Shown one piece after another: positions 1-5,378 of a stretch of DNA of 5,378 nucleotides (its first letter is position 1; each line of letters begins with the position of its first letter). A model generated the notes under the pieces. It worked only from the letters and a program-made list of their open reading frames with translations. It ran no database searches and was not told the DNA's origin. The DNA lies in assembly GCA_017424205.1 (NCBI GenBank), contig JAFPAS010000202.1, positions 1-5,378 of the forward strand, written 5' to 3'. The DNA is from Prevotella sp. (GTDB lineage: Bacteria; Bacteroidota; Bacteroidia; Bacteroidales; Bacteroidaceae). A program made the position numbers and the translations under genes.

Positions 1-368
1 CGTATACTCCGATATGTATTGCTGTAGTTGGGGGATGGATAGGATGGGTTACTTTTGGTTTGTTATGGGCAGTTGTTATTGCTGGCACTGTGTATAAGAT
101 CGTTGCGATGGGTAAATATCCCAAACTCTCTCTTGCATTATATCTTACGATGGGGTGGAGTATTGTTTTTATTGCAAAGCCCGTATTTGAGAGATTGTCG
201 TTACTCTCTATGATGCTGATATTTGCTGAGGGATTGCTCTATACTGTTGGCACATATTTCTTTGCTAAGGACAGTAAACGACATTTTCATGCTATTTGGC
301 ATGTATTTGTGCTTCTCGGAGCTATAGCTCATTGGAGTGCCATCCTCACTATTATGCTTGGGTATTAA
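1..368 (+). CDS. Hemolysin III / TrhA-like membrane protein (PAQR superfamily), C-terminal part
   Basis: Partial gene. The frame is open from the left edge (first full codon at position 3) to the TAA at 366-368, giving 121 residues of a family usually a little over 200 long. A TTG at 60 is an internal Leu codon, not the start, because the family-like sequence YTPICIAVVGGWIGW continues upstream of it. Several hydrophobic membrane segments alternate with short loops. Near the C-terminus, FHAIWH (codons 285-302) gives the HxxxH pair that, with a more N-terminal His not visible here, binds zinc in the PAQR superfamily. It is followed by a last membrane helix (VFVLLGAIAHWSAIL). The protein is an inner-membrane protein. 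Family members are annotated as hemolysin III, YqfA or TrhA and linked to membrane homeostasis; the haemolysin name should not be read as toxicity. The HAD gene follows 50 bp downstream on the same strand and could be co-transcribed. Confidence 0.85.
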   Translation, partial: YTPICIAVVGGWIGWVTFGLLWAVVIAGTVYKIVAMGKYPKLSLALYLTMGWSIVFIAKPVFERLSLLSMMLIFAEGLLYTVGTYFFAKDSKRHFHAIWHVFVLLGAIAHWSAILTIMLGY

Positions 369-418
369 GGATTATAGAAATAGGGCAGAATGTAATTAGT
401 TACAGTAACATTTATTTT

Positions 419-1030
419 ATGAAATACATGAAGGCAATAATATTTGACTTAGCAGGTGTAATACTAAATCTTAATCTTGAGCGTGACACACGTGCACTTA
501 ATGATGTGGGATTACCCGACTTTGCAGGTTGTCTTGCTGATGATGCTATACGTATACCGATGCTTGCATATCTTAACGGACTGTCTGATGTTGAGACATT
601 TTGTCATGATTTGCGTCCAAAATGTCGTCCAGATGTCACTGATGCAGAAATGCTTTGGGCTATGGATGCTGTGCTTGATGATATTCCTCGCTCACGCATT
701 GATATGCTTCTGTCGTTGCGAAAGAATTATCGTGTTTTTCTGCTGAGCAATATCTATGATGCAGCATGGAAGCATGCTGTAAAGGAAATAGAACGACACG
801 GAGTGTCTGTATCAGATTGCTTCGATTATACTTTCCTATCGCACGAGATGCAACTTGCGAAACCTGATCCGAAAATATTCCAGGCAGTTATCGATGCCAC
901 AGGAATAAATCCTGAAGAGACTTATTATTTTGATGACACAAAAGAGAATATTGACATGGGTGCAAAATTTGGGTTCCGCTCTATCATTGTTCCTATGAAC
1001 CAACTGGAATCTGTTATAGACATATTATAA
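419..1030 (+). CDS. HAD-superfamily hydrolase (HAD-IA type, YihX-like phosphatase)
   Basis: Complete 203-residue cytoplasmic phosphatase-type protein. All four HAD motifs are visible: motif I FDLAGVIL with nucleophile Asp10; motif II LLSN with Ser110; motif III Lys148 in AKPDPKIF; motif IV FDDTKEN with Asp172/Asp173. Residues about 17-90 form the helical cap expected of subfamily IA. The second Asp of the usual DxD (general acid/base) is Ala12. Related YihX-like proteins also lack it and have Gly there (FDLGN, FDLGG), so this fits that branch, but phosphatase activity is not certain. Likely substrates are small sugar or nucleotide phosphates; the exact one cannot be read from sequence. I chose ATG 419 because it sits a few residues before motif I, as is normal. 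The frame is open back to 296, but those extra 41 residues overlap the upstream gene and look non-native. Upstream is A/T-rich with no Shine-Dalgarno, typical of Bacteroidota. Transcription ends at the hairpins at 1030-1115. Confidence 0.88.
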   Translation: MKYMKAIIFDLAGVILNLNLERDTRALNDVGLPDFAGCLADDAIRIPMLAYLNGLSDVETFCHDLRPKCRPDVTDAEMLWAMDAVLDDIPRSRIDMLLSLRKNYRVFLLSNIYDAAWKHAVKEIERHGVSVSDCFDYTFLSHEMQLAKPDPKIFQAVIDATGINPEETYYFDDTKENIDMGAKFGFRSIIVPMNQLESVIDIL

Positions 1031-1065
1031 TGCGTGTGCGTCCGCGCACATACATTGTTTTATTA
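1030..1065 (+). terminator. Hairpin with UCCG loop just after the HAD stop codon
   Basis: TGTGCG (1035-1040) pairs with CGCACA (1045-1050) around the four-base loop TCCG. The stem extends outward through a G-U pair, one C/A mismatch, then ATG/CAT (1030-1032 with 1053-1055). It is followed by TGTTTTATT, a weak interrupted U-tract. It directly abuts the HAD stop codon. It may be a weak terminator or a 3'-end stabilising hairpin upstream of the stronger terminator at 1076-1115. Confidence 0.55.
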
Positions 1066-1075
1066 ATACATATGT

Positions 1076-1115
1076 GGCATATCTATACGTATTAGTATAA
1101 ATATGCCGTTTTTTT
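1076..1115 (+). terminator. Rho-independent terminator of the HAD gene
   Basis: GGCATAT (1076-1082) pairs with ATATGCC (1101-1107). After a single C/A mismatch, TATAC (1084-1088) pairs with GTATA (1095-1099), leaving a six-base loop. The 12-pair stem is followed by G and seven Ts (1109-1115). The T-run is on the + strand side only, so it serves the rightward genes (HAD and possibly the hemolysin III-like gene). Confidence 0.85.
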
Positions 1116-1144
1116 GTAATAATCATACTTGAATAATATATGCT

Positions 1145-1186
1145 ATAAATAAAAAAACGCGTCAGGGACGTGGTGTCCTGACGCGT
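1145..1186 (-). terminator. Rho-independent terminator of the GH28-GH105 gene
   Basis: A perfect 10-bp stem, ACGCGTCAGG (1157-1166) with CCTGACGCGT (1177-1186), encloses a ten-base loop. Read leftward, the stem runs straight into TTTTTTTATTTATAG (complement of 1157 back to 1143). There is no T-run on the other side, so it terminates the - strand only. It lies about 45 bp beyond the stop codon of the pectin enzyme and marks the 3' end of the leftward transcript. Confidence 0.9.
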
Positions 1187-1200
1187 AATGTATTGTTCCG

Positions 1201-1220
1201 TTCTGCCGTTTGTGGCAGAA
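1201..1220 (-). other. Small hairpin in the 3' untranslated region of the GH28-GH105 transcript
   Basis: TTCTGCC (1201-1207) and GGCAGAA (1214-1220) form a perfect 7-bp stem with a six-base loop, ten bases past the - strand stop codon and before the main terminator. No U-tract follows it on either strand, so it is not a terminator by itself. It could protect the 3' end from exonucleases or be incidental. Confidence 0.4.
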
Positions 1221-1230
1221 ATATAGTGAA

Positions 1231-3888
1231 TTAGTATTTGCTTGATGTGTCGTAACCCATCATTTCCATTTCGAGTGAAGCCCAGATGAAAGGACCAACG
1301 CCCTTTGCATCGTTGTCACGGATTGGCTCGCTCAGATAATATTCGAATGAACCATCACGCTTCTCGTTGTGCTTAACTTTTCCCTTTGGATTAACTTTCT
1401 TCATTGCCTTAACAACCTCTGGTGTTGCAGCAGGGCCGAGACCTGCAACTGCGCAGCACTCTGTGAGTGAGATTGTCTTATCTGCATCCATGCGGATAAA
1501 GTTGTTGATGATGCCCTTGTATGCTTTGACACCAGCGTTGAGATATTTAACGTCTTTCACATATCCCTTGCGGTATGCCTTGAGCATTGAGTAAGCGAAC
1601 ATTGATGTACATGTTGATTCAAGGTAATTGCCCTTGCGCTCAGGGCTGTCCATTACCTGATACCATGTGCCAGTCTTTTCATCCTGCCATTTGATGATAG
1701 CATCGAAGTCTTTCTGGAGTACATCCATGATTTCACCGCGACGTGCGTAGTCAGCTGGAAGAGCGTCAAGAAGTTCTACAAGTGCCATTGTATACCAACC
1801 CTGTGCACGACCCCAGCAGTGCTGGCTTAGACCTGTGGTCTTATCTGCCCAGAATGTGTGGTTTGTCTCGTCCCATGCGTGGCGGTTAAGGCCTGTTTTT
1901 GGGTCAAGAGTGCGTGTGTAGGTTTTGAGAATCTGCTCTGTAGCATCATCGTAGATTTTCTTTGCCTGCTTTGCCTTCATCATTCCTTCACGTTCCATCA
2001 TATTAGTTGTGAGCACGCGGAATGGGAGTCCCATAAAGATACCATCAAGCCATACCTGATATGCGTAGATTGCCTTGTGCCAGTATACACCGTCTTTTGT
2101 ACGTGGCTGCTTCTCCATCTGTTTCATCATTGTCTGTATGGCAAGGAGATTCTTTGCTTCAGGATAGAGCTCATACATGCGTGTTACGAAGTGACCTGTG
2201 CGAATATTGTCAAGGTTGTAGTCAAGGATGTTGTATCCAGTGATATCGCCCTGTTCATTGATCATCTGATCTGTGTACATCTTGCAGTATTTCAGAATAT
2301 CTTCATTACCATACTTCAAATATGTATCAAGCATAGATTCGAGTTCGATGCCCATTACATATGACCATTTGCCTTTAGGGTGCTTGTTTGAGTCAGTGAA
2401 GTCAAGATAGATAGAGTTTGGTACACGCTGCATCTCTGACCATGTAAGCCACTCGCTATAGTGCTTGAAAGGCATTTCTGCAAATACAGGCTTGCCGTTG
2501 ATGGTAAGATTATTGAAGTGTACATCGCGCATACGGTTTTCTTTTACGAAAGGTTCTGCTTCCACACCGTTGAATGTACAGTTATTTACATGGATGTCAT
2601 ACACAGCTTCAGCCTCCTGTATGCCATTGATTATGACACCATGTCTTGACTTCTGGCATGTCACGTTCTCCATCCAAACGTTATGTACGTATGGGATATG
2701 GCCGCGCTCTGCTGCTTCACGTGGCTGGTAGTTGATGTTAATGCGGAGTACAGCTTCTTTACACTCACCAACTTTAACGTTGCGCATGAATACGTTCTTT
2801 GTTTCGCCACCACGGCATGTATTAGTCTTAATACGGAGTACGCGGTCGAGGTTTGGAGAGTCCATTTCGCAGTTTTCAGCAAATACGTTCTCGACACCGC
2901 CTGAGATTTCAGAACCGAGCACTACACCGCCATGACCGTCAGCCATCTTACAGTTGCGGATGATGATATTTTTTGATGGGCGACCATCGCGGCGTCCATC
3001 GCCATTACGTCCAGACTTGATAGCGATACAGTCGTCACCAGTGTCGAATACGCAATTTTCGATAAGAACATTTTCACATGATTCAGGGTCACATCCGTCA
3101 CCATTAGGTCCTTCGTTGTATACCTTGACGCCACGTACTGTGATGTTCTTTGAGAACATAGGATGCATCACCCAGAATGGCGAGTTGAGCATTGTTACTC
3201 CTTCGATAATGATATTCTCAGAGTTTACCAGATTTACAAGCTGCATACGGAGTCCGCGTCCCATGCCAAATATACGGTCTTTAATAGGTACGTTATCTTC
3301 GCACATCTGCTGAAGCTGTGCTCGTGCACCCATTGTCTCACCCTCACGTGGGAATTTGCTGCTTTCTTTTGTTACGCCTTTCTTGTAACCGAAGAATTCT
3401 ACTCCTGTCCACTGCCAGAATGTTTCATTAGAACCATTACCGTCGATTATACCTTCGCCGGTGATACCGATGTTCTTTGCACCATTAGAATAGATACATG
3501 GCGAATAGTTATAAACGTCGAGACCTTCATAGCGTGTGTAAACAAGAGGATAAAGTTCTGGTTCAAAAGCGAACTTGAGAACAGCATCCTTCTCAATTAC
3601 GAGGTTTACGTCAGAGAGAAGTGTGATAGCTCCTGTCATATATGTTCCTGCAGGTATAACAACCTTTCCTCCGCCATTCTTTGAAGCTTTCTCAATGGCT
3701 TTGTTTATGGCTTTCTGATTTTTTGCAGCCGAGTAGGTTGTTTTAATTGCAGGCTTGTAGATCTTCTCATTGAAGGTTGGAGCCTTGATGTTCTGCTCTA
3801 TCTGCTTGTATAGCGCATCGTCCCATCCTTCAGCGAAAATCGCGAGAGGGAGGATAAGAGCGAAAATACTGAATAACAGTTTCTTCAT
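1231..3888 (-). CDS. Secreted GH28-GH105 fusion: polygalacturonase plus unsaturated galacturonyl hydrolase
   Basis: 885-residue pectin-degrading enzyme. Residues 1-19 are a signal peptide (MKK, hydrophobic core, likely cleavage after AIFA), with no lipobox Cys, so it is probably periplasmic. The GH28 beta-helix spans about 55-468 with all four motifs: NGD (Asp264), GDD (Asp285/286), GHG (His319) and RIK (Arg352/Lys354). The 21-residue step from Asp264 to Asp285 matches fungal polygalacturonases. The overall type resembles exo-acting bacterial GH28s. GH105 follows from about 482 with almost no linker. Asp560, His604, Asp615, His670, Trp692, Arg694 and Trp698 reproduce the spacing of YteR Asp88, His132, Asp143, His189, Trp211, Arg213 and Trp217 (recalled numbering), so both domains look intact. 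GH28 would cut alpha-1,4-galacturonosyl bonds; GH105 would remove the lyase-made unsaturated end residue. Substrate (homogalacturonan or rhamnogalacturonan) is unresolved. The ATG is fixed by the signal peptide; the 63-bp A/T-rich gap upstream suggests an operon with the next GH28. Confidence 0.93.
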   Translation of the reverse strand: MKKLLFSIFALILPLAIFAEGWDDALYKQIEQNIKAPTFNEKIYKPAIKTTYSAAKNQKAINKAIEKASKNGGGKVVIPAGTYMTGAITLLSDVNLVIEKDAVLKFAFEPELYPLVYTRYEGLDVYNYSPCIYSNGAKNIGITGEGIIDGNGSNETFWQWTGVEFFGYKKGVTKESSKFPREGETMGARAQLQQMCEDNVPIKDRIFGMGRGLRMQLVNLVNSENIIIEGVTMLNSPFWVMHPMFSKNITVRGVKVYNEGPNGDGCDPESCENVLIENCVFDTGDDCIAIKSGRNGDGRRDGRPSKNIIIRNCKMADGHGGVVLGSEISGGVENVFAENCEMDSPNLDRVLRIKTNTCRGGETKNVFMRNVKVGECKEAVLRININYQPREAAERGHIPYVHNVWMENVTCQKSRHGVIINGIQEAEAVYDIHVNNCTFNGVEAEPFVKENRMRDVHFNNLTINGKPVFAEMPFKHYSEWLTWSEMQRVPNSIYLDFTDSNKHPKGKWSYVMGIELESMLDTYLKYGNEDILKYCKMYTDQMINEQGDITGYNILDYNLDNIRTGHFVTRMYELYPEAKNLLAIQTMMKQMEKQPRTKDGVYWHKAIYAYQVWLDGIFMGLPFRVLTTNMMEREGMMKAKQAKKIYDDATEQILKTYTRTLDPKTGLNRHAWDETNHTFWADKTTGLSQHCWGRAQGWYTMALVELLDALPADYARRGEIMDVLQKDFDAIIKWQDEKTGTWYQVMDSPERKGNYLESTCTSMFAYSMLKAYRKGYVKDVKYLNAGVKAYKGIINNFIRMDADKTISLTECCAVAGLGPAATPEVVKAMKKVNPKGKVKHNEKRDGSFEYYLSEPIRDNDAKGVGPFIWASLEMEMMGYDTSSKY

Positions 3889-5169
3889 AGATTTGATTTT
3901 TAATTGTTGGTTATTTATTGATGTTAATGTTTATTATATTTGATGTGCAAATTACATTTTTGCACTAACGGTAACGTTCTCAATTGTTACGTCTTTCACA
4001 AGACCTGTTTTGTAAACAGGTTCTGCAGACAGACCTTCGAACTTACAGTTCTTAACGTTGATGTTGTAAATCTGTGGTGTCTTAGAGTCATTCTCTGTTA
4101 AACCGTTAAGAAGTATACCATATTTAGACTTTTTGCATGTGATATTCTCTACATAGACATTTCTTACAGTAGGAATATGTCCGCGTTCAGCAATTTCTTT
4201 TGGCTCGTACACAAGATTGATTCGCATAACAGCTTCGCGACATTCGCCTACACGGATGTTACGAACGTAGATGTTCTCGTTTATACCGCCGCGGCATGTA
4301 TTTGTCTTTATGCGTACAACGCGGTCGAGGTTTGGTGAATCCATATCGCAGTCTTCTGCGAATATATTTGTGCAGCCGCCTGATATTTCAGAACCTATAA
4401 CAACGCCACCATGACCATCTGCCATTTTACATTTTCTGATTATGACGTTTTTACATGGTGTGTTAGCGCGGTGTCCGTCAGCATTGCGTCCAGACTTCAG
4501 AGCAATACAATCATCGCCTGTGTGGAATGTGCAGTTCTCAATGAGCACGTCTTCGCATGATTCAGGGTCGCATCCGTCACCATTAGGTCCTTCATTATAA
4601 ATAGTAACGCCACGTACTGTGAGATTCTTTACAAAAATTGGATGTATTACCCAGAAAGGAGAGTCACGGAGTTCTACACCTTCAATGATTGCGTTCTGGC
4701 AACGTAGGAAGTTAATAAGCTGAGGGCGTAATCCCTTTCCCTTACCAAATACACGTTCAGCTGTTGGAACGTTGTTGTCAGCCATTTTGATGAGAGTAGC
4801 TCGTGTACCCACTTTGTCTGTTCCCTGCCATTCGTCAACACCTTCATGGTAGCCGTGATGCTTATTACCTTTCATATACCACCAGCGCTCATTAGAACCA
4901 TTGCCGTTGATGATACCTTCACCAGTAATACCAATGTTCTGTGCATCAACAGCATAGATACATGGCTGGTAGTTTATGATGTTGAGTCCTTCCCAACGTG
5001 TTTCTACGTTAGGGTAGAGGTCTCTGTCAAATGCAAATATAAGTTCTGCATTCTTTTCAACTACAAGGTTTACATTTGAAAGTAATGTGATTGCTCCAGT
5101 CATGTATTTTCCTGCAGGGATAACGACTTTTCCACCACCGTTCTTTGATGCCTTTTGTATGGCTTTATT
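2497..5169 (-). repeat. Tandem duplication of a GH28 coding unit (2497-3708 and 3955-5169)
   Basis: The GH28 part of the fusion gene and the neighbouring GH28 are direct-repeat paralogues of almost equal length (about 403 residues each), starting at NKAI(E/Q)KASKNGGG and ending at (L/V)T(I/V)(N/S). Identity extends to the DNA: bases 3092-3114 and 4571-4593 are an exact 23-base match within the catalytic NGD region, preceded by another exact 14-base match (3077-3090 and 4556-4569). The main length differences are in the loop before the first catalytic Asp (residues ~160-190) and near the C-terminal coils. Confidence 0.85.
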
Positions 5170-5378
5170 GAAAGAGGCTATGTTCAAGTCGGTATAAGCT
5201 GAGTGGATGGTGTATTTCAATTCATAGGAATTAATCAAGTCGATTGTGCTCTTATCGTCACTTATTTCTCTAAACGGTCTTTCATGGGTTATTTCAAAGT
5301 ATTCTATTTTATCCATGGCTTCAAAGATTTCCAGGGACTCCTCAAGTGGAATATCCTCGCTTGCCAAATGGGATGCTC
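3952..5378 (-). CDS. GH28 polygalacturonase-like protein, 5' end cut by window, with non-GH28 N-terminus
   Basis: The frame is open from the TAA at 3952-3954 to the right edge (about 474 residues visible; 5' end missing). From about 5169 leftward it is a full GH28 beta-helix: the NGD, GDD, GHG and RIK motifs are all present, encoded near 4577, 4513, 4411 and 4309, with the same mutual spacing as in the neighbouring GH28-GH105 enzyme. In the block from VRGV to the end of the GDD motif region, 42 of 50 residues match that neighbour. It ends in VTVSAKM, exactly where the neighbour continues into GH105, so it has one catalytic domain. Expected role: hydrolysis of alpha-1,4-galacturonosyl linkages in pectin. 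The oddity is the N-terminus: instead of a signal peptide and spacer, the first ~70 residues look like a TIM-barrel isomerase fragment (separate entry). As drawn, the GH28 would stay in the cytoplasm. The TTG at 5367 is not a convincing start, since the frame continues to the edge. Confidence 0.85.
   Translation of the reverse strand, partial: ASHLASEDIPLEESLEIFEAMDKIEYFEITHERPFREISDDKSTIDLINSYELKYTIHSAYTDLNIASFNKAIQKASKNGGGKVVIPAGKYMTGAITLLSNVNLVVEKNAELIFAFDRDLYPNVETRWEGLNIINYQPCIYAVDAQNIGITGEGIINGNGSNERWWYMKGNKHHGYHEGVDEWQGTDKVGTRATLIKMADNNVPTAERVFGKGKGLRPQLINFLRCQNAIIEGVELRDSPFWVIHPIFVKNLTVRGVTIYNEGPNGDGCDPESCEDVLIENCTFHTGDDCIALKSGRNADGHRANTPCKNVIIRKCKMADGHGGVVIGSEISGGCTNIFAEDCDMDSPNLDRVVRIKTNTCRGGINENIYVRNIRVGECREAVMRINLVYEPKEIAERGHIPTVRNVYVENITCKKSKYGILLNGLTENDSKTPQIYNINVKNCKFEGLSAEPVYKTGLVKDVTIENVTVSAKM
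5170..5378 (-). other. Fragment resembling the N-terminus of a sugar-phosphate isomerase/epimerase TIM barrel, fused in frame to GH28
   Basis: About 69 residues at the visible N-terminus of the second GH28 frame do not look like GH28. IPLEESLEIFEAMDKIEYFE resembles the first helix and second strand of AP_endonuc_2 (xylose isomerase-like) TIM barrels. LKYTIHSAYTDLNIASFN resembles their conserved 'YTIHAPxxDLNIAS(L)N' segment at the end of an early strand. The remaining roughly 200 residues of such a barrel are absent: after NIASF the sequence is GH28 (NGGGKVVIPAG). The codons 5149-5169 (NKAIQKA) fit both families, so the join lies there or just after. Hand-counted G+C is 42 of 120 bases in 5221-5340 (35%), lower than 42-45% in sampled GH28 stretches. 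It could be a real gene fusion remnant or an assembly chimera. Family assignment is from remembered motifs, without a search. Confidence 0.6.

Noticed and set aside
399..409. Small palindrome GTTAC-A-GTAAC ahead of the HAD gene
   Set aside because: Only five pairs around one base in a short A/T-rich gap, with no partner site nearby. Not enough for an operator call.
296..418. Upstream ATG extension of the HAD gene
   Set aside because: It would overlap the hemolysin III-like gene by 73 bp and add 41 Cys/His/Tyr-rich residues before the conserved HAD strand. ATG 419 gives the normal family N-terminus.
1858..2364. 168-codon + strand open frame
   Set aside because: It lies wholly antisense to the GH105 part of a well-supported enzyme gene, has a Cys/His/Leu-rich translation with no recognisable domain, and no sign of its own start region.
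3163..3684. 173-codon + strand open frame, with an overlapping frame at 2954-3313
   Set aside because: Antisense to the conserved GH28 coding region. A similar antisense frame appears over the paralogue (4846-5079), as expected from shared codon use rather than from real genes.
3889..3951. Possible promoter between the two GH28 genes (TTTG and TATAAT-like strings on the - strand)
   Set aside because: The Bacteroidota pattern TTTG - about 20 bases - TAnnTTTG is not present, and TATAAT-like strings are expected by chance in such A/T-rich sequence. Co-transcription is the simpler reading.
1..5378. tRNA, rRNA, CRISPR, insertion sequence or riboswitch
   Set aside because: No repeat-spacer pattern, terminal inverted repeats with transposase coding, or recognisable structured RNA was seen. 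Nearly all sequence is accounted for by the four reading frames and the terminator region.

Overview
The window looks like a piece of a Bacteroidota genome, most likely a gut or rumen Bacteroidales/Prevotella-type organism. This is an inference from three things: pectin-degrading family GH28 and GH105 proteins of Bacteroidales type, A/T-rich leaders without Shine-Dalgarno sequences ahead of the starts that can be judged, and moderate G+C (about 42-45% in hand-counted coding stretches). No tRNA, rRNA, CRISPR array or transposase was seen.

Layout. The left part (1-1030, + strand) holds two housekeeping-type genes: the C-terminal half of a hemolysin III/TrhA-like (PAQR-superfamily) membrane protein, cut by the window edge, and a complete 203-residue HAD-superfamily hydrolase. 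A roughly 200-bp convergent intergenic region (1031-1230) follows, densely packed with hairpins. Two lie downstream of the + strand HAD gene, one of them a clear intrinsic terminator. Another clear intrinsic terminator, plus a small hairpin, serves the - strand gene. The rest (1231-5378, - strand) is pectin catabolism: an 885-residue secreted GH28-GH105 fusion enzyme and, 63 bp upstream of it on the same strand, a second, paralogous single-domain GH28 that runs off the right edge.

How the genes work together. GH28 enzymes hydrolyse alpha-1,4-galacturonosyl bonds, and GH105 enzymes remove the 4,5-unsaturated galacturonyl residue that pectate or rhamnogalacturonan lyases leave at non-reducing ends. 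The fusion could therefore clear both saturated and unsaturated ends of pectic oligosaccharides in the periplasm. The two - strand genes are probably co-transcribed and look like the downstream end of a pectin utilisation locus that stops at the convergent terminators. The two + strand genes have no visible link to pectin.

The main anomaly is at the right edge. The reading frame of the second GH28 does not begin with a signal peptide. Its first ~70 visible residues resemble the N-terminus of a cytoplasmic sugar-phosphate isomerase/epimerase-type TIM barrel and switch into GH28 sequence at a short stretch (NKAIQKAS) that fits both families. This is either a real recombination/deletion fusion or a chimeric assembly join; the sequence alone cannot decide. 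I do not see a convincing new multi-gene system here.
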